From Cognataquiflexum nitidum (GTDB lineage Bacteria > Bacteroidota > Bacteroidia > Cytophagales > Cyclobacteriaceae): a stretch of DNA of 64,000 nt. Position 1 is the stretch's first letter. Every line of letters starts with the position of its first letter. The position numbers and the translations under genes are program-made. Below, piece after piece: positions 27,133 through 35,499 of this stretch. The notes beneath the pieces are model-generated. The model ran no database searches. It had not been told where the DNA came from and worked only from the letters and a program-made list of their open reading frames with translations. The stretch spans positions 223,777 through 287,776 of the forward strand of contig NZ_JAKZAM010000001.1 in NCBI RefSeq assembly GCF_022538055.1, in the 5' to 3' direction.

Positions 27133-28824
27133 CTAAAAATTAAAATCATTCCTCACCATATTCACCCTGATCGAAAACTGGGTAAAATTGGTGGTTTCCG
27201 GGCTGGAAAGGTCTTCGGCGGTTCGCTTTCTGTAGCTATGGCTTATGTCCAAAAAGACATTTTGCTTGACCATATAGCTCAGGTTCAGGTTGGCCATCGT
27301 GACGGTAGTCTCCACACCCTGTCCGATGACATGACCAAAAAGGCCTAATCCAGTATTGGTTTCTCTTCTGTTTTTCAGCACATTTCTGCCGAAATTGATA
27401 TCCTCAGCAGGATCTTCTCCGAAGTATTGGTACATGCCAGTAAAGGTGGCAAACAACCTTGGAAGGAACTCAGGCTGATAACGGATGATACCGATGGCTT
27501 CTTTGAAATTGGCGCCGAGTGGGTGGGTCAGCGGCGTACGGTAATTGGAATAGGATTGGTAGTCGAACTTTTCCTGATAGGTGTAAGGCCTTGCTTGGTT
27601 ATATTCCAACTGAATGTCCAAATTGGAGACTTTGAAGGCATCGATATACTTATAGCCGGCTTGGATGCCGTGTTTGTTGCGGGAGGAATTTTCCCCTGTG
27701 ATTTCAAAAAACTCATTGAAAACAAACTCATCCAGCGCCAATTGTCCATAAAGCTGCATGCCGGGGGTGAAATTCCATTTGAAATCCGTTCCCAGCATCA
27801 CCTTGTCGGGTGTGCCGAGTTGCTGTTCTACCCACCGGTAGAAGATTATCGGGTTGAGGTAGTTCCAGTCAAACTGGTTTTTCATCACAGACTCAAAAAT
27901 TCCGACATTAAAATTCTTCCCGATGTTCATTCCGAGGCGGTGGATCGAAAACCATTTTTGCGGATACCGCCCATCTGTCGGTCTGCCCTGACCGTCAAAG
28001 ATGATATCGGCGGTTTTTTGTGACCAAAGGTTTGTAAACTGAAAACGCCAGATTTTGGTATTCAACTTGAAAAATATGGCAGGATTGGAAAAATCCGACA
28101 GCACCATCGAGCGATACCCTTCCCCGACAAAATTCCTGTCATGCCCAAACTGTGCTTCTATATGTTTGGTAAAATTGAAAGCAATATGGCCTCTTGCCGA
28201 AAAGTAATCATATCCCTGTTCGTTGTACCTTTTCCAAAAACCCTCGCCTGGCACCGCACCATTGTGTTCGGCGTAGTCCTTTACCCAACTTGGGAAGATG
28301 GTCTGTGTCGAGGTGAAGTAAGTGTAGAAAGCGACCTTTCTGTCAATGCTGCCTCGGAGTTCTACCCCGCGTGAATTGCGGAACCGCATCTCCTCTTCAC
28401 CCTGTTCAAATCCCGCAGAGAGGTAAATGACCGGATTGATATGGATGTCCACCACCGAATCTCTATAATAAAAGAAATCAGCGGGCTTTTTGTACAATGC
28501 TTTTAGAAAGGGCTTTCTGGAGTTTTCTGTTTCCTGTGTGACAAATTCCCAATTGTCATTGCTGAGGTAATTGAGGTTGAATTCATCAGACTTGTTGAAA
28601 TTTATGTCCGAAGCCGACAGGGAATCAAGATAAGCAGAGAGATGGTCCCGCCTCAGCGGTTTGTATCCGGTGTGGAAACTGTCATTGTTTCGGCCAAGCC
28701 TGATTTCGTACCGCTCCAGCATATGGTAATAATCCCTGTTGAAAGGAACATAGGCACCTTGGGCAAAACCATCAAGGCCAAAAATAAGGACAAGACAAAA
28801 AGTCAAAAGAAACAGTTTTTTCAT
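27133..28824 (-). CDS. Wzi/RemB-like outer-membrane beta-barrel protein (563 aa)
   Basis: I set the start at 28824, where a signal peptide begins (MKKLFLLTFCLVLIFGLDGFAQ); the frame runs 57 codons further upstream without protein-like features. The mature protein has AYVPFNRDYYHMLERYEI, then a long barrel with many aromatic strands (FGHDRNFVGEGYRSMVLSD), ending FSIRVNMVRNDFNF. This resembles capsule-assembly Wzi-type barrels and the Bacteroidota RemB gliding-associated protein. Which of these is right cannot be decided by eye, and no capsule or gliding genes are adjacent. Confidence 0.78.
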   Translation of the reverse strand: MKKLFLLTFCLVLIFGLDGFAQGAYVPFNRDYYHMLERYEIRLGRNNDSFHTGYKPLRRDHLSAYLDSLSASDINFNKSDEFNLNYLSNDNWEFVTQETENSRKPFLKALYKKPADFFYYRDSVVDIHINPVIYLSAGFEQGEEEMRFRNSRGVELRGSIDRKVAFYTYFTSTQTIFPSWVKDYAEHNGAVPGEGFWKRYNEQGYDYFSARGHIAFNFTKHIEAQFGHDRNFVGEGYRSMVLSDFSNPAIFFKLNTKIWRFQFTNLWSQKTADIIFDGQGRPTDGRYPQKWFSIHRLGMNIGKNFNVGIFESVMKNQFDWNYLNPIIFYRWVEQQLGTPDKVMLGTDFKWNFTPGMQLYGQLALDEFVFNEFFEITGENSSRNKHGIQAGYKYIDAFKVSNLDIQLEYNQARPYTYQEKFDYQSYSNYRTPLTHPLGANFKEAIGIIRYQPEFLPRLFATFTGMYQYFGEDPAEDINFGRNVLKNRRETNTGLGLFGHVIGQGVETTVTMANLNLSYMVKQNVFLDISHSYRKRTAEDLSSPETTNFTQFSIRVNMVRNDFNF

Positions 28825-29200
28825 AGGGGTGAAGCTATACTGCTGTAAAGCTAAAAAAAACAGTGGAAAATGGAAGGAGGCTCGCAAGTTTTGAAATTTG
28901 TGGGGCTTTTGGAGGAATATAAAATAAATAGTAAATCCGCAAAGCTGCAGATAGCAAGTCGAGGCACGGCAAATGCAGATGGCCCAAGCCTGCATGGGCG
29001 GGGAGGTTATTCAATAATAAACGTTTTTGGCAGTTTTTAAATGCTCCATAAATTCACTTACATAAGGTGAATATGGCTAAAGTAAAATTCAGCCAAACTG
29101 CCGGTAGAGAGAAATTGAAATTTTCATTTTATTTTTTTATAAAGTATATTTAATAAAAAGTTGAAATTCGATCTTTTTATAAAGTATAGATTACATTAAT
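28825..29200. other. divergent spacer with direct repeats before the DUF4143 gene
   Basis: No gene seen. Between the Wzi-like gene and the ATPase gene lies AT-rich DNA. The last 90 bases hold two copies of an ordered motif (see 29116-29188). Confidence 0.5.
29116..29188. promoter_or_regulatory. direct repeat pair upstream of the DUF4143 ATPase gene
   Basis: The 15-mer TTTTTATAAAGTATA occurs exactly at 29134-29148 and 29174-29188, 40 bases apart. Each copy is preceded by TTGAAATT (29116 and 29161). The second copy ends 13 bases before the ATG. Spacing near four helical turns would suit an operator bound by a dimer or an autoregulator; this is inference. Confidence 0.5.
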
Positions 29201-30406
29201 ATGGACTATATCAAACGGTATCAATACATGGAAAAAATCCTTCCTTTTGTAGGAAAGCCCTTGGTGAAAGTGCTATTGGGACAAAGGAGGGTAGGGAAGA
29301 GTTATGTCCTCCGACAACTGACCGATGAAATTAAGAGCCTGTATCCTGACGGAAATGTGATTTATGTCAATAAGGAATGGGATGAATTTCGTCAAATAGG
29401 AAGCCACGAGGATTTATTGGCTTTTGTGTTGGAAAATATCAAACAGGATTGTCCAAATTTCCTGATGGTTGATGAGGTGCAAGAAATCAAGGATTTTGAA
29501 AAAGCTGTTCGCCACCTCCTCGCCAAGGATATCTGCGACATATACCTTACCGGAAGCAATGCCGTAATCCTTTCGGGGGAACTAGCTACTTTCCTCTCAG
29601 GGCGATATGTATCGGTGGAGATTTTTGGTCTTGATTTCGGAGAGTTTGTAAGATTTCATCATTTGGAAGCAACTTTTGAAAGCCTAGAATTATATGTGAA
29701 ATTCGGAGGAATGCCTTTTTTACATCATTTAGGTTTGAATGGAAATGCACCTTTCGAATATTTGAAAAACGTGTATTCTACCATTCTACTTAAGGATGTG
29801 GTAGCAAGAGAAGGGATCAGAAATGTTTTTTTGCTGGAAAACCTGGTTTCATTTCTTGCAGACAATATCGGCAGCTTGCTTTCAGCCAATAGCATCCACA
29901 AGTTTTTGAAATCCCAAAAAATCAACCTGTCCGTACCTGTGGTGATAAGTTACCTCCATGCACTTACCAATGCTTTTGTGGTGTACAAAGTGCCAAGGTC
30001 TGATATTGGAGGTTTGAAAATTTTCGAAGTGGGAGAGAAGTACTATTTCGAAGATTTGGGACTAAGAAATGCCATCAGGGGATATAATCCTGCCCGAGAT
30101 TTACACAAATTGCTTGAAAACCTTATTTTTCTTCATTTGAAGCGAAAAGGCTACGAGGTTTATGTTGGAAAACTTGGAGAAAAGGAGATAGATTTTGTGG
30201 CCGAAAAAGATGGGACGAAACTCTATGTGCAGGTGACGCTGACCATGGTCGATGAAAATACGAGGTTAAGGGAAGTAGGAAACCTCGCACAGATCCAGGA
30301 CAACTATCCCAAATATGTAATCACTTGGAACGATCCATTTGATGAGGGAGATTGGGAAGGGATACATCACCTAAACATTCTTGATTTTTTGCTTAAAGTG
30401 ATTTAG
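29201..30406 (+). CDS. DUF4143 family P-loop ATPase (401 aa)
   Basis: The N-terminal AAA domain (about 15-210) has Walker A GQRRVGKSYVLRQL, Walker B FLMVDEVQEI and a sensor-like YLTGSNAV. The C-terminal DUF4143 region (about 200-400) contains a PD-(D/E)xK-like stretch (KEIDFVAEKDGTKLYVQV). These proteins are common, variable accessory genes of prokaryotes; their role is unsettled, and nuclease or defence links have been suggested. It stands alone just before the peptide locus and has the repeat pair as its promoter region. The coding frame is intact. Confidence 0.9.
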   Translation: MDYIKRYQYMEKILPFVGKPLVKVLLGQRRVGKSYVLRQLTDEIKSLYPDGNVIYVNKEWDEFRQIGSHEDLLAFVLENIKQDCPNFLMVDEVQEIKDFEKAVRHLLAKDICDIYLTGSNAVILSGELATFLSGRYVSVEIFGLDFGEFVRFHHLEATFESLELYVKFGGMPFLHHLGLNGNAPFEYLKNVYSTILLKDVVAREGIRNVFLLENLVSFLADNIGSLLSANSIHKFLKSQKINLSVPVVISYLHALTNAFVVYKVPRSDIGGLKIFEVGEKYYFEDLGLRNAIRGYNPARDLHKLLENLIFLHLKRKGYEVYVGKLGEKEIDFVAEKDGTKLYVQVTLTMVDENTRLREVGNLAQIQDNYPKYVITWNDPFDEGDWEGIHHLNILDFLLKVI

Positions 30407-30423
30407 TAGCGAAAATATTCTTT

Positions 30424-30620
30424 AAAAAACTTAAGAAAAAATTAAATATCGACAATAAACTATTTTATACTATAATAGTTTGAAACCGGGGGGGGGGGGT
30501 AAAATACCTTACTCGATATAATCTTCTGAAAAATGTCGATTAATGTAGTTTGATACTTTTCAAATGTTGGTATCCAAGAGGTTATGGATTTGGAAGAATG
30601 AAAATTAGTTTTTAGATTCA
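30424..30620 (+). promoter_or_regulatory. duplicated regulatory segment, copy A (upstream of GG-leader peptide)
   Basis: About 197 bases align with 35227-35420 almost without gaps. Conserved elements are an inverted repeat AAACTATT/AATAGTTT (30457-30464, 30474-30481), outer arms ATCGACA/TGTCGAT (30448-30454, 30534-30540), two TAGTTTG words near the Bacteroidetes -7 pattern, GTATCCAAGAGGTTAT, and AAAATTAGTTTTTAGATTCA. A run of 12 G at 30488-30499 lies in the middle. It probably contains the promoter and 5' leader of the peptide operon. Confidence 0.8.
30488..30499 (+). repeat. homopolymer run of 12 G
   Basis: The run follows TTTGAAACC and precedes TAAAATACC. The sister copy at 35291-35298 reads GAGGGGGG. 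Runs this long slip readily during replication. Confidence 0.9.
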
Positions 30621-30662
30621 TTCATCTTTAAATCATTGTTAACCTTAAAAACAACAAAAATT

Positions 30663-30842
30663 ATGAAAAAATTAAGCATTGAAAAAATGGAAAATTTGAG
30701 CGGGGGCCAAGATAGAGCTACCTACTGCGCCAATTTGGGGGCGCTGTTAATTGGAGGAGGATACCAGGGGGATATCTCTTACGGGTGGCATGTTTATTAT
30801 GTGCAATGCACATCTCATGGCTTCCCACCGCCAACACCTTAA
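30663..30842 (+). CDS. double-glycine leader peptide, candidate exported peptide precursor (59 aa)
   Basis: The start at 30663 gives MKKLSIEKMENLSGG, a textbook GG leader: hydrophobic residues at -12, -7 and -4, GG at -2/-1. It resembles the Bacteroidota GG-type natural-product precursor leaders. The predicted 44-residue core has two Cys (22 and 49), a glycine-rich middle (LIGGGYQGDISYGW) and a proline-rich end (GFPPPTP); the Cys could form a disulfide. The C39-type exporter that would cut after GG is at 32918. No radical SAM, LanM or YcaO modifying enzyme is nearby, so the core may be unmodified. An in-frame start at 30636 would break the leader pattern. Activity is unknown. Confidence 0.85.
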   Translation: MKKLSIEKMENLSGGQDRATYCANLGALLIGGGYQGDISYGWHVYYVQCTSHGFPPPTP

Positions 30843-30853
30843 TTTTTAATATT

Positions 30854-30888
30854 CGGCAAATGGTTTATACTTTTTGCCGGTTTTTTTT
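30854..30888 (+). terminator. terminator/attenuator between peptide gene and export genes
   Basis: CGGCAAA (30854-30860) pairs with TTTGCCG (30873-30879), followed by T8. It lies 12 bases after the peptide stop. Partial read-through would give abundant peptide mRNA and less exporter mRNA. Confidence 0.85.
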
Positions 30889-30914
30889 CTATTATTTTGT
30901 TTGAAAATAGGATC

Positions 30915-32219
30915 ATGAAAATCAAAGGTTTAAATATTTATTTTGGAGTATGTCTTTTTATTCATTCTTTGATTCCTGGAAATGTATTTTCTCAAAAATT
31001 CACGGTAAGTGGGGTAATAAAAGATTCAGAAACTTCAATACCATTAGAATTTGTTTCTGTTTATGCCAAAAATTCGAATTTAGGAACATTTACTAATGAA
31101 AATGGCGAGTTTGTCTTTCATCTGCCAAATTCTTTTAAAGACAGCTTATTAGTTTTTTCTTTAATAGGGTATAAGTCTTCAATCAAAGAGCTTTCTGAAG
31201 TAGGAGTTGGAGAGGTTTTTACATTGTTCAGAGACTCATATTTTCTTGATGAGGTTGTTGTAAAGGAGGATTCCTCAATAATTATAATGAACAAGGCATT
31301 AAATTCAATTAAATCAAACTATCCAAGAAAACAACATTTTTTAGATGCCTTCTACAGAGAAACTGTAAAAAAAGACACAACGTATGTCCGTATGTTGGAG
31401 GCAGCTGTAGGAATTCAGGACTTTTCTTATTCAAGTCCCCGAGAAAAACGAAAAGCTAAAGTTTATGAAATCAGGAAATCTGATGATTTTGTTGAAAAGG
31501 GATGGATAACAAAAATAATAGAGAAATTTTCAAGTAGTAGAAATGACCTGTTAATGTCTTTACATCTTTGTGATTTTGTTCGAAGATACCAACAAGAGAA
31601 GATGCTATTGTATTTTGATACTGATCAGGAATTTCTTGAATTCCATGAATTTAAGCTGGAAAACTTAAGTTTATTTGAAGGGAAAGAGGTATATGAAATC
31701 GGGATATACTTGCCCGCAGAAATTGATAAAGGGCAATTCGGCGGTAAATTTTACATTAATAAAGAGGATTTTGCCATTGTAAAAGTGGAATTTTTTAGCA
31801 GGCTGCCGGTTTTTCAAAAGGAAGTAACTCCCGCTATTTTCAATGCCTTTATTAGCAATTATTTAGCAGAATACAGAAAGGTAAATGGCACCTATTATTT
31901 ATCAAGGATCCGGTTTAGGGGTCCTGAGAATTTTGACTCTATTGACCCAAGTACTTTTACAGGTTATCAATTTTTTCAATCCGATATTATCGTGAATGAA
32001 GTTTTAGAAAAAAGAAAAGAATTTGATCGGATAAAAAATAAAGAAAAGCTGAATGACTCGGGAAGAATGTATAATGGCGACTTTAAATACAACTCTGAAT
32101 TCTGGGAGCAATATAATGTTTTGATTAGCAGCCAAGAGTATGAAAAAATAGTCAAGGATCTAACAAAGAATAGAAGCATAAAAGAACAATTTAAATCCAA
32201 TTCAAAACGAAATGATTGA
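30915..32219 (+). CDS. carboxypeptidase-regulatory-like domain protein of the peptide locus (434 aa)
   Basis: A signal peptide (ending NVFSQ) leads into a carboxypeptidase-D regulatory-like beta-sandwich (about 25-110; VSGVIKDSETSIPLEFVSVY, NENGEFVF). The rest, about 320 residues, resembles DUF5686-type tails of Bacteroidota outer-membrane proteins, without a TonB plug or full barrel. It is envelope-located. Relatives often accompany GG-peptide exporters in Bacteroidota as I recall, but I cannot assign a role. The start at 30915 follows the attenuator; the stop overlaps the next gene by 8 bases. Confidence 0.75.
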   Translation: MKIKGLNIYFGVCLFIHSLIPGNVFSQKFTVSGVIKDSETSIPLEFVSVYAKNSNLGTFTNENGEFVFHLPNSFKDSLLVFSLIGYKSSIKELSEVGVGEVFTLFRDSYFLDEVVVKEDSSIIIMNKALNSIKSNYPRKQHFLDAFYRETVKKDTTYVRMLEAAVGIQDFSYSSPREKRKAKVYEIRKSDDFVEKGWITKIIEKFSSSRNDLLMSLHLCDFVRRYQQEKMLLYFDTDQEFLEFHEFKLENLSLFEGKEVYEIGIYLPAEIDKGQFGGKFYINKEDFAIVKVEFFSRLPVFQKEVTPAIFNAFISNYLAEYRKVNGTYYLSRIRFRGPENFDSIDPSTFTGYQFFQSDIIVNEVLEKRKEFDRIKNKEKLNDSGRMYNGDFKYNSEFWEQYNVLISSQEYEKIVKDLTKNRSIKEQFKSNSKRND

Positions 32220-32862
32220 AAATATTGTAAACTATATAATCAAATCTCCTTGGTGGAAAATATTTTTGACAATATGGTTAGTTCATTTAATCAACCTCTT
32301 TATCTACAATCAATTTGTATGGTCTGAGGATATTTATTTTTCCGGTTCAGGGATGAATACAAAATATGGAACTTTTGAAAGTGTTATGCGGAGAAATAGA
32401 AATTTTGATCTTTTATTCTACTTTTTATCGCCGTTCTGGCTTTTTATTAAGGTGATTCTGGTCTCATTTTTCGTTTTTATGGGATCCCAATTAGCGGATT
32501 TGAAAACCACGTTTATACATATTCTGAAATTAGCCACTTTAAGCTATGTTGTAATTTTGATTGGGGATATTTCAAATACAATCTATTTTTTAGTTATTTC
32601 ACCCCCAATTCATCGCGATGAAATTGATTTTTTTTATCCTTGGAGTTTGATGAATGTTACAAGCGATTATTTTCTTCAAAAAAATCAAATGTTTGTTTTA
32701 AGAAGACTCCACCTTTTTCAATTGTTTTTTGTCTTTGCAATTTCAATCTTATTTTCATTTGTAAATAAAGAGAAAATCGGCAAGTCTGTATTTTTAGTTT
32801 TTTCAAGTTACGGATTGGCTTATTTGGCTTTTTTGGGGATTGTGTATTTGATAAATATGTAG
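32212..32862 (+). CDS. polytopic membrane protein of the peptide locus (216 aa)
   Basis: About five hydrophobic helices (near 15-35, 65-95, 105-130, 165-182, 190-214). No recognised family and no catalytic motif. Its start overlaps the upstream gene by 8 bases, and the exporter begins 55 bases downstream, so all three are probably one transcript. Possible roles are immunity to the peptide or a component of export; neither is shown by the sequence. Confidence 0.75.
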   Translation: MIENIVNYIIKSPWWKIFLTIWLVHLINLFIYNQFVWSEDIYFSGSGMNTKYGTFESVMRRNRNFDLLFYFLSPFWLFIKVILVSFFVFMGSQLADLKTTFIHILKLATLSYVVILIGDISNTIYFLVISPPIHRDEIDFFYPWSLMNVTSDYFLQKNQMFVLRRLHLFQLFFVFAISILFSFVNKEKIGKSVFLVFSSYGLAYLAFLGIVYLINM

Positions 32863-32917
32863 GTGGGTAGTCCAGCTTTTTGACTCTTTTATTTTAATTC
32901 ATTACATAAATCCTAAT

Positions 32918-35122
32918 ATGAGATCGCACCAGATAAGCACTTTTAGATTGAAAAGGAAAATTGAAAAGGCATTTATAAGGCAACAATATCAATTCGATTG
33001 CGGAATTGCTTGCTTATCTTCACTTGTCAGGTTTTTTGGAGGAGAAATCAGGCATGAAGAATTAATTGAAATTAGTGGAACAAATGAGGAGGGGACAACG
33101 ATTTTTGGTCTATACAATTCTGCAAAGATTTTAGGTTTTGATGCTGAAGGTTTTGAGGCTGAAGGAGTGGATAACTTAAAAGAGCTTTCTGATCCTGCAA
33201 TACTCCATGTTACCATTAATAGCCATTTGAATCACTTCATTATTTTTTATCCAACAAGTACTGATTCATTTTTAATTTCAGATCCCTCAAAAGGAGTTTA
33301 CTTTTGTAAAGAAGAAGATTTGGAATTGATATGGAAGAGCAAGGCGCTTTTGCAATTAAAACCAGGTTTAAAATTTGAAGAAATAGGGAATTCAAAATTT
33401 CTTTGGTTTAATTGGTTTTATAAGTTGGTTAAGGACGATATACCCCTATTAGGAGCTTCAATTGTACTTGGTACTGCCATTTCAGTATTGGGAATCGTAA
33501 CTTCCATCTTTTCTCAAAAATTGATCGACGAAATCCTACCTGAAAGACAGGTAGAAAAACTTGTGGTAGGAATTGTTTTAGTCAGTTTGCTTTTGCTCGG
33601 GAGAGGAGTTTTAGCCTATGTGAGAGGCCTTTTGATAGTCAGGCAAAGCAAAGGATTTAACATCAGGATGATTTCCGGGTTTTTTGGCAATTTACTTCGC
33701 CTACCAAAAAGTTTCTTTGACACACGTAAGACTGGAGATTTGGTAGCGCGGATGAATGATACCCGTAGGATTCAGCAAGCTGTATCTTATTTGGTCAGTG
33801 AAATTGTCGTGGACTCATTGCTCGTAGTGGTAGCAATGCTAGGGGTATTTGCTTATTCAAGTCAGGTCGGAACTATGGTTGCATTGATATTGCCTTTTTA
33901 TTTTTTGATGGCATACCGATTCCATAGGCCAATTCATACAGGTCAGCAATCCGTTATGAAATCTTATGCGCTGACAGAAAGCCATTACATAGATACTCTT
34001 CAAGGAATCGGAAGCATCAAAACGCTGAACAAAGAAGATCGCTTTGATATCTTGAACCAAAAGGTTTATGGATTTTTTCAAGAGCAGGTTTATAATCTGG
34101 GAATTGTTGGATCAAAGTTTGGTTTTTTCTCAGGATTGGTTGGGGTTTTATTTTCCATTTCTGTAATGGCTTATTCCTCGTATTTTGTCTTGAACAGTCA
34201 ATTGCAAGTTGGGGAAATGGTGGCTATCCTTGGATTTACCGGAATGATAATTCCTGCCGTCGGCAAACTTGCGATGGCAAACATCCCGTTACAGGAAGCT
34301 AGGATTGCTTTTGACAGAATGTATGAATTTGCCTCTGCTGAACAGGAATCTGTTATTGCCAAATCCAAGTTGCCGGAAACAATACATTCAATTTCATTGG
34401 AAAATGTAAGTTTCAGGTTTCCGGGAAGAAAACCAATATTAAAAGAATTGAATATTCATCTTGAAAAAGGTAAACTGATTGCCTTATTAGGAGAAAGCGG
34501 AGGTGGTAAGAGCACTTTGCTACAGATACTGATGAAGTTTTATCATCCTGAAAATGGGAAGATCATAGTCAATCAAAACCAAGAATTAGGTGATATTTCC
34601 TTTTCAGATTGGAGAAGGTCGGTTGGCTATGTCGAACAGGAAACTAAGATTTTTAATGGATCGATATTGGAAAATATTTGTCTTGATGAGGAAGCTAACT
34701 CCGAAGAAAAGGTAAATGATTTTTGTGATTCTTTAGGATTGCGAGAATTTTTCTCGAAAATGCCACAAGGATACAGGACCATTGTGGGGGAAGAAGGGTT
34801 GAACCTATCTGGTGGACAGAAGCAGATCATAGCATTGGCAAGGGCAATGTACCATCGTCCAAAAGCCTTATTATTGGATGAATTTACAGGTGCTATGGAT
34901 AGAAACAACGAAAATTTGATACTTGACTTACTCCAAAGGTTAAAACAAAACATGCCGATTTTACTGGTAACACACAGGATAAAGCCTGCATTGATATCAG
35001 ACTATGTCTATATACTTGAAAGTGGAATCATATCAGCATCAGGCTTGCCAAGTGAACTGATGACGGAAGATAATCTACTATCAAGATCATGCAAAGATGT
35101 ACTGTCTTTGGTTACTTCTTAA
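32918..35122 (+). CDS. peptidase C39 domain ABC exporter (734 aa)
   Basis: This bifunctional exporter cuts the leader after GG and exports the core. The N-terminal C39 domain (1-150) has the catalytic Cys28 in QFDCGIACLSSL, His106 in LNHFIIFY and Asp122 in LISDPSKG, all intact. A six-helix membrane domain follows (about 170-450). The ATPase (about 485-725) has Walker A GESGGGKSTLL, signature LSGGQKQ and Walker B ALLLDEFTGAMD, where FTGAMD replaces the usual TSALD. H-loop THRI. No HlyD-type adaptor or TolC gene is adjacent, so a housekeeping one must serve or the route differs. It completes the peptide operon. Confidence 0.95.
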   Translation: MRSHQISTFRLKRKIEKAFIRQQYQFDCGIACLSSLVRFFGGEIRHEELIEISGTNEEGTTIFGLYNSAKILGFDAEGFEAEGVDNLKELSDPAILHVTINSHLNHFIIFYPTSTDSFLISDPSKGVYFCKEEDLELIWKSKALLQLKPGLKFEEIGNSKFLWFNWFYKLVKDDIPLLGASIVLGTAISVLGIVTSIFSQKLIDEILPERQVEKLVVGIVLVSLLLLGRGVLAYVRGLLIVRQSKGFNIRMISGFFGNLLRLPKSFFDTRKTGDLVARMNDTRRIQQAVSYLVSEIVVDSLLVVVAMLGVFAYSSQVGTMVALILPFYFLMAYRFHRPIHTGQQSVMKSYALTESHYIDTLQGIGSIKTLNKEDRFDILNQKVYGFFQEQVYNLGIVGSKFGFFSGLVGVLFSISVMAYSSYFVLNSQLQVGEMVAILGFTGMIIPAVGKLAMANIPLQEARIAFDRMYEFASAEQESVIAKSKLPETIHSISLENVSFRFPGRKPILKELNIHLEKGKLIALLGESGGGKSTLLQILMKFYHPENGKIIVNQNQELGDISFSDWRRSVGYVEQETKIFNGSILENICLDEEANSEEKVNDFCDSLGLREFFSKMPQGYRTIVGEEGLNLSGGQKQIIALARAMYHRPKALLLDEFTGAMDRNNENLILDLLQRLKQNMPILLVTHRIKPALISDYVYILESGIISASGLPSELMTEDNLLSRSCKDVLSLVTS

Positions 35123-35499
35123 ATTGGAACTTTAAACTGGATTTCTATGAAGCGGGAATTTTTCAATAACAAATATTCAGGATTTTCAAAACCTTGGAGT
35201 TCTTTCCTAGAAATCAAAAATTTTTGGAAAAACCTAAGAAAAAATTAAATATCGACAATAAACTATTTTATACTATAATAGTTTGAAACCGAGGGGGGTA
35301 AAATACCTTACTCAATATAATCTTTTGAAAAATGTCGATTAGTATAGTTTGAAAGTTATCAAACATATGGTATCCAAGAGGTTATAGGTTTGAAAGAATA
35401 AAAATTAGTTTTTAGATTCAATCAAATAGCCTCTATATTTAATTTTGATTCTATCGATTCTTGATTCTAATTAATTCTAAAATTTGATTCCTAAAAAAA
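35123..35499. other. spacer holding regulatory copy B; no clear gene
   Basis: Most of the spacer is the duplicated segment (35227-35420). A 33-codon frame at 35147-35248 (MKREFFNNKYSGFSKPWSSF...) precedes and runs into it; it has no GG motif or known pattern and is probably not a gene. No second peptide precursor follows copy B. Confidence 0.55.
35227..35420 (+). promoter_or_regulatory. duplicated regulatory segment, copy B (upstream of paralogous secreted pair)
   Basis: About 194 bases align with 30424-30620. The nested inverted repeats are kept exactly (AAACTATT 35260-35267 with AATAGTTT 35277-35284; ATCGACA 35251-35257 with TGTCGAT 35333-35339). The G tract is shorter, GAGGGGGG at 35291-35298. 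Shared regulation of the peptide operon and the 35500-36973 genes is the natural reading. Confidence 0.8.

Noticed and set aside
35147..35248. 33-codon frame, possible second peptide
   Set aside because: No GG leader, no Cys, and it runs into the shared regulatory segment.
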